Below are positions 1 through 8,282 of a DNA stretch of 34,520 nucleotides, one piece after another (the first letter of the stretch is position 1; every line of letters starts with the position of its first letter). The DNA comes from JBBIRG01 sp964410965. Its GTDB lineage: Bacteria > CLD3 > SB21 > JBBIRG01. The stretch covers positions 1-34,520 of the forward strand of contig CAYPIY010000016.1 in the NCBI GenBank assembly GCA_964410965.1, given 5' to 3'. The translations under genes and the position numbers were made by a program. The notes beneath the pieces were generated by a model. It saw only the letters and a program-made list of their open reading frames with translations. It was not told the origin of the DNA and searched no databases.

Positions 1-235
1 ATATAAACAAAGTAAGGTGTCAGTACAAGTGAATTTTGAAAAATCGAATCATAAATAACCGATCTCTTTCTTTGTTATCGTTTTTTTTCACGTATGTAGA
101 AATCATGCAACATATACGAGGGATGTATGAGTGAAAAACCTGTTTAACATCAATATTTATAATATGCGTAAAAAAATCGTTTTCGGCACGTTAATTGTAC
201 AAAACGGTAATAAAAATTATTGACGAAATGCTTAT
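1..235. other. AT-rich leading intergenic region
   Basis: No gene is supported here. The stretch is strongly AT-rich with several homopolymer runs and precedes the acidic secreted protein. A TTGACG followed by AT-rich sequence lies just before that gene, but I cannot place a convincing promoter with correct spacing. The window edge may also cut a longer upstream regulatory region. Confidence 0.4.
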
Positions 236-1036
236 ATGAAAACTCAAAAATATAAATCCGCCAGAAAATCCGAAGAACCAGAGAAAAACAAGATACGAAT
301 GATTTTTTCATCGCACAAATGGATGTTGTTAGCATTTTTCATGGTATTATTCAGGGCCCCGCTGATGAAAGCCGTGCAGAAACAACTCATACCGCTCTGC
401 GGGAGAATGTATAATGAACGTGTCTGCGGAAAAACGACTTCGGGTTCAGCCGGCCGTACATCGCCTATGATAGCTTCGGTACAAGGATCGTTTCGGCCGG
501 AGGATGATTCCGGGGATGACGGATGCGGTGATGATGAAGGTTGTGAAACTGAAGATGATAATGAATACTACGGCACGGAATCTTCCGGGGACGGGTGTTC
601 GGACGATGACGGGTGTTACGAAGACGAATCCGATGACACTTATTACTACAGTCAGTCTGATGAATCGGATGGTTGTTATTGTGATGGCGGAGCGGCAGTC
701 AGCAGTAACGGAGGAGCGCCTCTTACGTTTTACAACGCAGAACTGGTCATAAAGGTCAATCTTAGCCAGCTAAACAAAATAAGTATAAAAATTACCGATA
801 TGTATGATTATCCAAAATCTGTGATACAGACCGAGGTGATTTTAAATTCAGGAAATTATATATATCGTTGGGACGGCCGTGAGAATAATATAATGATCCC
901 TTACGGAGCTTATCGGGCTGTATTATGTATGAACGGGCCCGTCCTTTCATATACCTCAAAGTCATTCAGTTACAATTATGAACATGGTTTCGAGGTGAAT
1001 GGAACGCAGAGCAATGTCATCGTATTTTCCTATTAA
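236..1036 (+). CDS. Secreted or membrane-anchored acidic Cys/Asp repeat protein with FlgD-like C-terminus
   Basis: I do not recognise a characterised family. The 266-residue protein has a basic N-terminus (1-29), one hydrophobic segment (about 30-44) that could be a signal peptide or anchor, and an extremely Asp/Glu/Ser/Gly/Tyr-rich region (about 89-150). That region has imperfect repeats with cysteines at 97/103 and 121/127, both Cys-x5-Cys with a 24-residue offset, plus Cys147-x-Cys149. The C-terminal part (about 165-250) looks like a beta-sandwich of the FlgD/Ig-like type: a 'Y-x-W-D-G-R' turn at 210-215 and 'P-Y-G-A-Y-R' at 222-227 match the usual 'G-x-Y-x-x-x-W-D-G-x-x-x-x-G-x-x-V-P-x-G-x-Y' layout. 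No Shine-Dalgarno precedes the chosen ATG, and starts at codons 22 or 30 would place the hydrophobic segment nearer the N-terminus. Metal binding or disulfide cross-linking by the acidic repeats is inference. Confidence 0.6.
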   Translation: MKTQKYKSARKSEEPEKNKIRMIFSSHKWMLLAFFMVLFRAPLMKAVQKQLIPLCGRMYNERVCGKTTSGSAGRTSPMIASVQGSFRPEDDSGDDGCGDDEGCETEDDNEYYGTESSGDGCSDDDGCYEDESDDTYYYSQSDESDGCYCDGGAAVSSNGGAPLTFYNAELVIKVNLSQLNKISIKITDMYDYPKSVIQTEVILNSGNYIYRWDGRENNIMIPYGAYRAVLCMNGPVLSYTSKSFSYNYEHGFEVNGTQSNVIVFSY

Positions 1037-1157
1037 AACGGTTCTTTGTCCGGAAGAAAGATACCGTTCGCAAGAAATCTGAGATATTCTGACTATTCCG
1101 GGTTTTATAATCCCGCTTAAATCTAAAAAAATCCAAAAAAAACGAAAAATTTTTTTC

Positions 1158-1186
1158 TTGAGTTTGTACTTTCTGTTTATTATAAT
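1158..1186 (+). promoter_or_regulatory. Sigma70-type promoter of tRNA-Arg
   Basis: TTGAGT (1158-1163) and TATAAT (1181-1186) are separated by exactly 17 bases, and the tRNA begins 18 bases after the -10 box. The TATAAT is a perfect consensus. The motif is read directly; activity is inferred from position and consensus. Confidence 0.75.
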
Positions 1187-1204
1187 TATTGGCTTTATTA
1201 GCAG

Positions 1205-1278
1205 GCCCTTGTAACTCAGTTGGATAGAGTAGCAGTTTCCTAAACTGCAAGTCGCGCGTTCGAGTCGCGCCAAGGGTA
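1205..1278 (+). tRNA. tRNA-Arg (anticodon CCU)
   Basis: A complete cloverleaf can be folded. The acceptor stem is GCCCTTG with CAAGGGT, the D stem ACTC/GAGT, and the anticodon stem GCAGT/ACTGC around loop TTCCTAA with anticodon CCT at 1239-1241. The variable loop has five bases, and the T stem GCGCG/CGCGC carries loop TTCGAGT. The discriminator base is A1278 and CCA is not encoded. The first acceptor pair is G-U rather than Watson-Crick, a minor oddity. It reads the AGG codon. Confidence 0.93.
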
Positions 1279-1384
1279 CAGCAAAGCCGTACATTACCTT
1301 TCGGGTAGGACGGCAATATTTGATAGTTTCAGTATTATAGGGCAAGACAACAGAATCAGTTACCGATTAGGAGTTTAAACAGGT

Positions 1385-2056
1385 ATGGCGAATCCAAAGA
1401 AAAAATTAAGCCGCAAACAGCTTCATCATGATCCTTTGATGGAAAAAGTGACCGCTGTGACAGATTTTGCGCAGGAACACAGCAAAAGGATCGGGTATGT
1501 AGTCGGAGGGCTGGCGGTTCTGGCGATTATAATTTATTCCTACGTTACTTACCGGGACAACCAGAACACCGAGTCCATCAACAAACTAGTTCCGGCCGAA
1601 CAGGTTTTTTTCGCGGGAGATTACAAGGAATCCATCCGTCGGCTTGAAAGCTATTGCGCGGAATGGGAAGGCACTGACGGAGGCGGTATCGGGACGTATT
1701 ACCTGGCGACTTCGTATTTCAATACCGATCAGTTCGATTTCGCCAAACAGTATTATGAAGCCTATGTGGACCATTATTCCGATCATGAACACTTTACAGC
1801 ATCTTCGATCGCCGGGATCGCAGCTTCCTGGGAAGGCCTGAACAATTACGAAGAAGCGATCAGCCAGTATGAACGCGTCATCAGCAAATATCCCGATTTT
1901 TACATGACACCGGATTACATGCTCAGTCTCGCCCGCTGTTATAAAATGATCCAGAAGCAGGATGAGGCAAAAAAAGTTTACGAGCAAATCACCAAAAAAT
2001 ACCCTGAAACCAACTATGCCCGAGACGCCAAGGCCGGCCTGGATGAATTAGGCTGA
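1385..2056 (+). CDS. Membrane-anchored tetratricopeptide repeat protein
   Basis: This 223-residue protein has a basic, soluble N-terminus (1-35), one hydrophobic helix (about 36-53), and a C-terminal part made of TPR-like helical pairs. Repeat signatures are visible around 70-90, 103-128, 140-165 and 175-205, including 'A-x-x-x-Y-x-x-x-x-x-x-Y-P' endings. The layout resembles YfgM/TolA-type anchored TPR proteins that act as periplasmic scaffolds or chaperone adaptors in the cell envelope, but orthology is not shown. An AGGAG-like site about ten bases before the ATG supports the start. A strong terminator follows the stop codon, so it ends its transcription unit. The exact partner is unknown. 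Confidence 0.8.
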   Translation: MANPKKKLSRKQLHHDPLMEKVTAVTDFAQEHSKRIGYVVGGLAVLAIIIYSYVTYRDNQNTESINKLVPAEQVFFAGDYKESIRRLESYCAEWEGTDGGGIGTYYLATSYFNTDQFDFAKQYYEAYVDHYSDHEHFTASSIAGIAASWEGLNNYEEAISQYERVISKYPDFYMTPDYMLSLARCYKMIQKQDEAKKVYEQITKKYPETNYARDAKAGLDELG

Positions 2057-2076
2057 TCCAAGATATGACACAAAAC

Positions 2077-2120
2077 ACGGATTATTAAATGACCCGTTTA
2101 ATAATCCGTTTTTCTTTTTT
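2077..2120 (+). terminator. Rho-independent terminator
   Basis: A perfect 13-bp inverted repeat (2077-2089 with 2097-2109) encloses a 7-base loop and is followed by a T-rich run to 2120. It lies 20 bases after the TPR gene stop and 16 bases before the Nudix gene, separating the two. Confidence 0.85.
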
Positions 2121-2135
2121 ACAATCCTACAGGTC

Positions 2136-2609
2136 ATGCTTATGACATCCACACAGCAAAAAACCGAACTGATTGTCCGGGCCATTCTGATCCATAACGG
2201 GAACATCCTGATCAATTCCTGGCGCAACGGATACTCTTTTTTCCCGGGCGGAAAAGTAAAGCACGGGGAGGCCTTAAACGAAGCTCTTATGCGGGAAATC
2301 AAAGAAGAACTCGGCTTTTCCATCCGCTCCGCCCGGCTGATCTACCTGATCGAGAATTTTTTCATCCAGTCAGACAAATCGATTCATGAAATGGGATTTT
2401 ATTATCTTGCCTCCTGCGACGAAAAGCTGTTCGGCGAACTGAGGGATCAGGTCAATCCGGATGACGACGATCTCCGTTTTGAAATGATTCCTCTCACCCG
2501 GATCGGAGAATATGACCTGCGGCCGTCGATCATCCGTGAGTCGCTGCTGAATGATTTTGAGAACCGGTTCCGGGAGGCTCCTTATCATCTGGTTTCGAAA
2601 AAGTCCTGA
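2136..2609 (+). CDS. Nudix hydrolase
   Basis: This 157-residue protein is a single Nudix domain. The Nudix box is complete at about 37-59: Gly, five residues, Glu, seven residues, then R-E-I-x-E-E-L-G-F, matching G-x5-E-x7-R-E-U-x-E-E-x-G-U. The acidic residues of the box bind Mg2+ in this fold and drive hydrolysis of nucleoside diphosphates linked to another group. The substrate cannot be read from the sequence. The gene stands between a terminator and the GH57 gene, with 32 bases to the latter. A second ATG lies two codons downstream, and the Shine-Dalgarno is weak for both, so the start is uncertain by two residues. Confidence 0.88.
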   Translation: MLMTSTQQKTELIVRAILIHNGNILINSWRNGYSFFPGGKVKHGEALNEALMREIKEELGFSIRSARLIYLIENFFIQSDKSIHEMGFYYLASCDEKLFGELRDQVNPDDDDLRFEMIPLTRIGEYDLRPSIIRESLLNDFENRFREAPYHLVSKKS

Positions 2610-2641
2610 CCGATTCGCTGTATCGCGTTTGTACTATCCTT

Positions 2642-4801
2642 ATGTCCCATTCAACCCGTAACGACCGTCCTCTGCATATTTCTTTTTTGTGGCATCAGCA
2701 CCAGCCCTATTACCGGACGAAAGATCCCCAAGGGAAAGTCATTTACCAGCTCCCGTGGGTGCGCCTTCATGCAGTGAAGGATTATTATGATATACCCGCA
2801 CTGCTTCTGTCCTTTCCCGGCATCCGCCAGAACTTTAATCTGGTCCCGTCCCTGATCGCCCAGATTGAGGATTACGTGGATAACCGTGCCACGGACCATA
2901 TCATCGAAATGACCCTGAAAGATCCAGCGGAAATGAACGAAAGCGAAAGGGAAAAAGTGCTGGACCTTTTTTTTATGGCCAATTATGAACGAATGATTGA
3001 ACCGTACGATCGTTACAATCAGTTGTTAAGGAAAAAACTGACCGATACACCGCTTAGCCATGACGACATATCCGATCTTCAGGTCTGGTATAACCTGTGC
3101 TGGGTCGGGGAATCCTGGAAGGACAAACAGCCTTTCAGGGATTTGTATGCGAAAGGATCGGGATATACCGCCGAAGACAAAAAAAATCTTATTCACGGGC
3201 ATTATGACATCATGTCCCGAGTACTGCCGCTGTACAGGACTCTTATGGAATCGGGTCAGATTGAATGTTCGGTTACTCCTTATTATCATCCGATCCTTCC
3301 TCTGCTTTGTGACAGTTCCGTGGCGGGAATCTGCGATCCGGAATGGATTGTGCCTGAAACTCAGTTTCGGCATCCTGAAGACGCAGAAATCCAGATTCGC
3401 CGGGCCATTGATTTTTTTGAGTCAAGGTTTCATCAGAAGCCACGGGGCATGTGGCCATCGGAAGGCAGTGTCTCCGAAGAAGCCTGCGCGCTGATCCGGG
3501 AGGGAGGCGTTGAATGGATCGCGACAGACGAGGGCATTCTTGATCATTCGGATACCGCTCATCCTGAAAAAAACCTTTTACATCCTCACCGGCTTGTAAC
3601 CGGGAACGGCAGCCTATTGATGATCTTCCGCGACCACAGCCTTTCGGATGCCATCGGTTTTCAGTACTCGCGGATTGATCCGGTCGCCGCCGCGGATGAT
3701 TTTCTGAAACGTATTGAGAACATCCGCCGGCAGATTCTCCTGAAAGGACGCGATCCTTCCGAATATCTTTTGCCGGTTATCCTGGACGGTGAAAATTGCT
3801 GGGAATTCTACGAGCAAAACGGTGTCCCTTTCCTGACAAGGCTTTATAGTCTTCTGACGGAAAGCAGCACGGTCAGGACTGTTACGGTCAGTGAATTTCT
3901 GAGATCGCGGCCTGCCGAATCCTTTCCCGTGATTTCACGGCTCCATCCCGGATCATGGATCAATCACAATTTCAGGATCTGGATCGGAGGCCATCCGGAG
4001 GAAAACACAGCGTGGACTTTGCTTAAAAAAACAAGGGACTGGCTGGCCGGCCAACCGGAACACCCGGAGATCGACAGGAATATTCTGCAGCAGGCCTGGG
4101 AAGAAATTTACACAGCCGAGGGGAGCGACTGGTTCTGGTGGTTCGGCAATGACCACTGGGCTCATAACAAATATCATTTTGATGAACTGTTCCGGTATCA
4201 TCTCCGCAAGGTATATGAATTGCTGAATGCTCCCGTTCCTCCCGTACTTCATCAGCCCATTATGATAACCGGCATGGATACGCAGGCGATCCGATTGCCA
4301 TCGGGACTGATCACACCGAAGCTCGACGGACGAATCAGCCATTTCTACGAATGGCGGCTTGCAGGGGTTTATGAAGCCAAGCGTGACAGCGATACCATGG
4401 CAATATCTGACGCATGGATTAACAGGATTTTTTTCGGTAACGATACAGACCGGTTTTATCTCCGGGTAGATTTCTTTGATGATAAAATTGATTTTTTCCG
4501 GAAGGACCCGGTCTACAGGCTGAAAGTCGAATTTACCGAACCGAGACCAGCGATTTGGTATTTCCCCGACAACCCTGAAGCCGATTCAGCGGGTTCTCTC
4601 CCTACCGCGGAATGGTTTTTTGACGAGGTTTTTGAAATGGCCGTAACCCTCAGAGATCTGCAGATTTCATCAGGGGATACCCTGGCGTTTTTTGTTTCCG
4701 TCATGGAAGGGGATTCCGAAATTGTCCGCAGGCCTTCCCGGAACCCGATCCGCATGGAAGTGCCGGATGACCAGTCGGACCGTTACCTGTGGTCGGTCTA
4801 A
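2642..4801 (+). CDS. Glycoside hydrolase family 57 alpha-glucan enzyme
   Basis: The 719-residue protein is a GH57 enzyme (alpha-amylase, amylopullulanase or 4-alpha-glucanotransferase type). The first conserved region is H-Q-H-Q-P at 18-22. The nucleophile motif M-W-P-S-E gives Glu274, and the acid/base region I-L-D-G-E-N gives Asp382. A W-F-W-W-F-G-N-D-H motif at about 495-510 is typical of longer GH57 members. The last 180 residues or so form a beta-rich C-terminal domain. There is no signal peptide, so a cytoplasmic role in glycogen or maltodextrin turnover is likely. GH57 retains the anomeric configuration. Substrate preference cannot be decided from sequence. No clear Shine-Dalgarno precedes the ATG, but the first conserved motif starts soon after it, so an earlier start is not needed. 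Confidence 0.9.
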   Translation: MSHSTRNDRPLHISFLWHQHQPYYRTKDPQGKVIYQLPWVRLHAVKDYYDIPALLLSFPGIRQNFNLVPSLIAQIEDYVDNRATDHIIEMTLKDPAEMNESEREKVLDLFFMANYERMIEPYDRYNQLLRKKLTDTPLSHDDISDLQVWYNLCWVGESWKDKQPFRDLYAKGSGYTAEDKKNLIHGHYDIMSRVLPLYRTLMESGQIECSVTPYYHPILPLLCDSSVAGICDPEWIVPETQFRHPEDAEIQIRRAIDFFESRFHQKPRGMWPSEGSVSEEACALIREGGVEWIATDEGILDHSDTAHPEKNLLHPHRLVTGNGSLLMIFRDHSLSDAIGFQYSRIDPVAAADDFLKRIENIRRQILLKGRDPSEYLLPVILDGENCWEFYEQNGVPFLTRLYSLLTESSTVRTVTVSEFLRSRPAESFPVISRLHPGSWINHNFRIWIGGHPEENTAWTLLKKTRDWLAGQPEHPEIDRNILQQAWEEIYTAEGSDWFWWFGNDHWAHNKYHFDELFRYHLRKVYELLNAPVPPVLHQPIMITGMDTQAIRLPSGLITPKLDGRISHFYEWRLAGVYEAKRDSDTMAISDAWINRIFFGNDTDRFYLRVDFFDDKIDFFRKDPVYRLKVEFTEPRPAIWYFPDNPEADSAGSLPTAEWFFDEVFEMAVTLRDLQISSGDTLAFFVSVMEGDSEIVRRPSRNPIRMEVPDDQSDRYLWSV

Positions 4802-4928
4802 ACAGTCAGATCACTTTTCCTCAGGTTCTTTCGGTTCATGAAAATTACGTTTTGATCCTTGAAAATTATGCGGCCGCACGTTATCTTTCTTTTGCCGATT
4901 ATGGCGATAATCAATCCGGAGGTGCAAT

Positions 4929-5402
4929 ATGACCCAGACAGCCAAGCATCCGAAAATATACAGTCACTGGCAGATCGTTTTTCCGGAAATGGCGAATACT
5001 CACGGCGTAATGTTCGGTGGGAAACTGCTTACTATCATGGATATGCAGGCAGGAGTGGCCGGATCATTGTATTGCCAAAGCGCCATTTCGACGGTTTCTG
5101 TTGAAGCCGTTGATTTTCTGCATCCGGTGTTTATGGGTAACCGTCTGGAAACGGTTTCAAGGGTTGTATTTGTGAGCAAGACCTCCCTTGTGGTCAAGGT
5201 CACATGTTTTGCTGAAAACCATCTTACCGGCGACAGGCGGCACTGTGCGACGGCCTTTTTCAATATGGTATCCATCAACAAAGAAGGAAAACCGCAGACA
5301 GCCCCGACATTGCTTATTGAGACAGAAGAAGAAAGACAAGAAGCGGAAAAAGCCAGGCTAATCCGGGAAAAAGCCGTAGAGCGTAGAAAAGAATATAAAT
5401 AA
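4929..5402 (+). CDS. Acyl-CoA thioesterase, hotdog fold (YciA/acyl-CoA hydrolase type)
   Basis: The 157-residue protein has the hotdog signature of acyl-CoA hydrolases. The segment T-H-G-V-M-F-G-G-K-L-L (about 24-34) leads into the central helix with M-D-M-Q-A-G. This is followed by the S-V-E-A-V-D-F-L-H-P strand (about 57-66), where the catalytic Asp of this family lies. A charged Arg/Glu/Lys-rich helix forms the tail (about 125-157). The enzyme is expected to cleave acyl-CoA to free acid and CoA in the cytoplasm. The GGAGG Shine-Dalgarno seven bases before this ATG decides the start; an overlapping frame at 4859-5104 has no such support. Confidence 0.88.
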   Translation: MTQTAKHPKIYSHWQIVFPEMANTHGVMFGGKLLTIMDMQAGVAGSLYCQSAISTVSVEAVDFLHPVFMGNRLETVSRVVFVSKTSLVVKVTCFAENHLTGDRRHCATAFFNMVSINKEGKPQTAPTLLIETEEERQEAEKARLIREKAVERRKEYK

Positions 5403-5408
5403 ATTTCT

Positions 5409-6695
5409 TCAGACAGATATGCCAGACTTTTTCAGCAAATATAATCTATCACCGGCTCTGGCTTTTTCAGGACAGGGAAACGTGCAATTTTCGCCTGATT
5501 CTGCTTTCCGGACTTTTTCCCCGTCTATAACGATTCCCTGAATATTCAGTCGGATAATACCTGTGGTCGGGCCGATGATCAGAACGGTGTCATTCGTGCT
5601 GACATTTCCAGTTTCAATCAATACATGAACGATTCCGGATTTCCGGAAATAATTAAGAACCTTTCCCGCGTAAAATTTTTTTTGAGTTGCCTCGTTTCCT
5701 TCAGCTTCTGCAAAACTGTCCGCGCCCGGCTTCTGAAAATAAAAACCGTCCGTGAATCCTTTATTATAAACGGTTTTCAACTCTTCCGTTAATTGACGTT
5801 TGATTTCGCCCGTTAGTTTTTTTTCAAAATGCAGGTCAATGGCCTTTCGGTAAACGGCAGTGACCATTGCCACATATTCCGGGCTGCGTTTGCGGCCTTC
5901 GATCTTAAACGCGTCAATGCCTGCCTCGATCAGCCTATCGATACATCCGATGGTGCACAAATCTTTGGACGATAAGATGTAATCCGAACCGACGACAATG
6001 GACTGATCTAATTTCGTATCCTTCATTTCATATTCGCGCCGGCAGGACTGGTAGCATTCTCCGCGGTTGGCGCTCTTGCCGAACATCTCATGACTCAGGA
6101 AACAACGGCCGCTGACGGCAACGCACATCGCTCCGTGTATGAACGCTTCGAGTTCCAGTTTTGTTTTCTTCCTGATTTTCTTTATGTCTTTCAGCGAGCA
6201 CTCCCGCGCGAGAACGACGCGCCGCGCTCTGATTTTTTTCATGAATTTCAGCGCATCCGAATTAGAAAGTGACGCCTGAGTGGATACGCAGAACGGGATT
6301 TTGTGCTTTTTACAGCGCTCAATCACCGCCAAATCCCAGGCGATGATCATGTCAATCCCTGCCTTTTTCGCCGCAATGATAATCCGATCCAACGATTTCA
6401 GCTCATGTTCATACACGATGGTATTCAGCGTTAGATACGCGTTCACCTTATGATCATGGCAGTATTTTACAATTGCGGGCAATTGCCGGAGCGTGAAATT
6501 ATCCGCTTTGGCGCGCATGTTGAGTTTGTCGATTCCGAAATATACGGCATCAGCGCCGTTCTGCACCGCGGCGGTCAGCATCGTCCGGTCGCCGGCGGGA
6601 GCCATCAGCTCCGGTTTGCGGATTACCACTGTCTTTCTCTGTTCATGATTGTTACCCTGCGAACTCATGAAACGGATTCGGTTACCCGAGATCAT
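5409..6695 (-). CDS. Peptidase U32 family protein (TrhP/YegQ-like)
   Basis: The 428-residue protein begins with the U32 motif K-P-E-L-M-A-P-A-G-D (27-36) and continues through the TIM-barrel-like core. The four cysteines typical of the family are at 191, 198, 214 and 218, in the context H-G-A-M-C-V-A-V-S-G-R-C and G-E-C-Y-Q-S-C-R. Best-known relatives make 5-hydroxyuridine in tRNA (TrhP/YegQ) or modify 23S rRNA (RlhA), with prephenate as hydroxyl source; true protease activity is doubtful for most. The length agrees with TrhP-like members. A GGAG eight bases upstream supports the first ATG, which lies inside the end of the preceding gene (14-base overlap), suggesting translational coupling. 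Confidence 0.88.
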   Translation of the reverse strand: MISGNRIRFMSSQGNNHEQRKTVVIRKPELMAPAGDRTMLTAAVQNGADAVYFGIDKLNMRAKADNFTLRQLPAIVKYCHDHKVNAYLTLNTIVYEHELKSLDRIIIAAKKAGIDMIIAWDLAVIERCKKHKIPFCVSTQASLSNSDALKFMKKIRARRVVLARECSLKDIKKIRKKTKLELEAFIHGAMCVAVSGRCFLSHEMFGKSANRGECYQSCRREYEMKDTKLDQSIVVGSDYILSSKDLCTIGCIDRLIEAGIDAFKIEGRKRSPEYVAMVTAVYRKAIDLHFEKKLTGEIKRQLTEELKTVYNKGFTDGFYFQKPGADSFAEAEGNEATQKKFYAGKVLNYFRKSGIVHVLIETGNVSTNDTVLIIGPTTGIIRLNIQGIVIDGEKVRKAESGENCTFPCPEKARAGDRLYLLKKSGISV

Positions 6696-7563
6696 AATTT
6701 TGCTCCAAGAACAGGATTAATTTCCGGGTTTTCGGTTTGAGATCGAGTAATAAACGATTGCAGTTTCCCATCATTGCTGTGAATACAAAAATTTCATTGT
6801 AAAAACGGTTCAACAAGTCCAGATCGTTGGTCAGAAAAGAAATACTTTTATCGGGAATCCTGGATTGAATCTGCGCATAACCGTTCATCCGAAGTAATTT
6901 AAATTTGAAAATCCTTTTTTCCAGATCAAGGACTCTTTTAAATTGTTCCATCCCGAATTCACTATTCGTCCCGACATTTTCAACCTGAGCATAGTATTGA
7001 GTAATACTGTCGGACACGTCCTGCCGGATCAGCCTTAATCCGCCTGCGTTTTTCAACTGGGTTATTGTACCGTCGGTGTGTTCGAAGAACGTCGTCGTAT
7101 TGAGGTATTTGAAAGAGAAGTAGTATACGTCGATTGCGAATTGCTCCGGTTTCGAGTTTTCAAAAACCTTCAACAATGTATCAAGCCCTTTGATCTGCAT
7201 ATCAGTGCTTGCAATAATTTCATCCATGCTTAAGGTATCTGCTTTGAGATCGCGTAACAGGCTGGCGATATACTGTTCCTCGCGGTGTCGTTCGACGTAA
7301 TATTCCCTGATATTTTCGACAAAAAAACCGGCGGTAACGGCAAGAAAGAGCATGAAGAACTCAAAAAGATAATTTTTAAAGGATCGTTTTTCGTGCGATT
7401 TAACATGAGTGTGAATTTCCACTGAATTCGCCTCGGATTTATTTTTATGATTTTTGTTTTCAGAATGATCGGAGTTTGAACCTTTTAACCCCGATACCGA
7501 TATGTCTTTGGATTCAGAATTAACAGAATCAGGCGGCTGATTATTTACTGTTTCGTTGGTCAT
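6682..7563 (-). CDS. Single-pass membrane protein, Bacteroidota-type family of unknown function
   Basis: The 293-residue protein has a Ser/Asn/Lys-rich disordered N-terminus (1-60) and a motif F-K-N-Y-L-F-E-F-F-M-L-F-L-A-V (about 62-76) that opens one transmembrane helix. After the helix comes F-V-E-N-I-R-E and a long, mostly helical soluble domain (about 95-290). The membrane segment followed by 'E-N-x-R-E' is a recurring pattern in uncharacterised Bacteroidota proteins, as far as I recall. The gene ends inside the start of the U32 gene, so the two are probably co-transcribed. No catalytic motif is visible and function is unknown. The start was chosen because no earlier in-frame ATG is present. 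Confidence 0.7.
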   Translation of the reverse strand: MTNETVNNQPPDSVNSESKDISVSGLKGSNSDHSENKNHKNKSEANSVEIHTHVKSHEKRSFKNYLFEFFMLFLAVTAGFFVENIREYYVERHREEQYIASLLRDLKADTLSMDEIIASTDMQIKGLDTLLKVFENSKPEQFAIDVYYFSFKYLNTTTFFEHTDGTITQLKNAGGLRLIRQDVSDSITQYYAQVENVGTNSEFGMEQFKRVLDLEKRIFKFKLLRMNGYAQIQSRIPDKSISFLTNDLDLLNRFYNEIFVFTAMMGNCNRLLLDLKPKTRKLILFLEQNYDLG

Positions 7564-7919
7564 TTTTCTTAATCAGGATGTTTAAATTGAAACAAATTTT
7601 ATAGAAAATATAAAGATGATCATGAGTATATGTTTCAGCACATTAACAATATTCGATGGCACAGTAATCATTTCGGGTCTATTCAGTTATACAGTAAGAG
7701 CCGTCGAATCAAGGTTGTGGTTGTTTTGATGACTTCCTTAAAGGGCGAAATTTTAAAGAGCAACTTGCTGTCAAGTTTATAACGTGATTTAATCTTTTGC
7801 GATATGATTTTCATTTTTAAGATGAATTTTTTACTGAATCAGAAATCTGACAAAAAACAAATTTTACTTGTGTCGGAATGATGCGACCGCCGTACGAAAA
7901 CATGAATTTGGTTTTATCA
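7564..7919. other. AT-rich intergenic region without a gene
   Basis: This 356-base gap lies between two minus-strand genes. It is AT-rich, has stops in all frames and shows no convincing hairpin terminator or RNA gene. AT-rich boxes next to 7563 on the minus strand could serve the membrane-protein gene as a promoter, but spacing is not convincing. Confidence 0.4.
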
Positions 7920-8279
7920 TTACGACAGAGATTTCCTGATCCGCATATTCTTTATTATGAATCGTACTGTAACGAAAAGATATAAAAAACCAATGAATAA
8001 ATAAGCGTAAGGTAACCGTACACTGCCTGCAAAAAAAAACTGAACGCTTGCAACGAAAGCGGCAATCATATTGAGTCCATTAATAAATACATTGGACAAC
8101 ACGGTTTGTTTTTCAACATATCGTAGAAGGAGAAGATTACAAAGACCGATGAACAGATAAAACGCACCGAAGGTAAAATCACCGGATTCGGCCACTGAAC
8201 TGTAGGCGGCCGTAAAAAACGCCAGGGCAGTCAGGATGAGGGGAAGCTTCAGTTTTAATCTGGGGTTCTTTATAAACAT
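7920..8279 (-). CDS. Small multi-pass membrane protein coupled to the BMC genes
   Basis: The 119-residue protein is almost entirely hydrophobic. About four membrane helices can be placed (roughly 12-30, 35-53, 60-80, 85-108), with a basic N-terminus and an Arg/Lys-rich tail. No family is recognised. Its ATG lies three bases after the stop of the PduT-like gene, so co-translation with the PduS/PduT pair is likely. A membrane protein is not a usual part of a Pdu operon, so its link to the microcompartment module is either new or only transcriptional. Residue content shows no heme, metal or quinone motif that I can identify. Confidence 0.65.
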   Translation of the reverse strand: MFIKNPRLKLKLPLILTALAFFTAAYSSVAESGDFTFGAFYLFIGLCNLLLLRYVEKQTVLSNVFINGLNMIAAFVASVQFFFAGSVRLPYAYLFIGFLYLFVTVRFIIKNMRIRKSLS

Positions 8280-8282
8280 AAA

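Noticed and set aside
962..1345. Minus-strand open frames covering the tRNA-Arg locus
   Set aside because: They cross a well-folded tRNA with its own promoter on the plus strand and have no ribosome site.
4859..5104. Plus-strand open frame just before and inside the thioesterase gene
   Set aside because: It overlaps the thioesterase, which has a strong Shine-Dalgarno and clear family motifs; this frame has neither.
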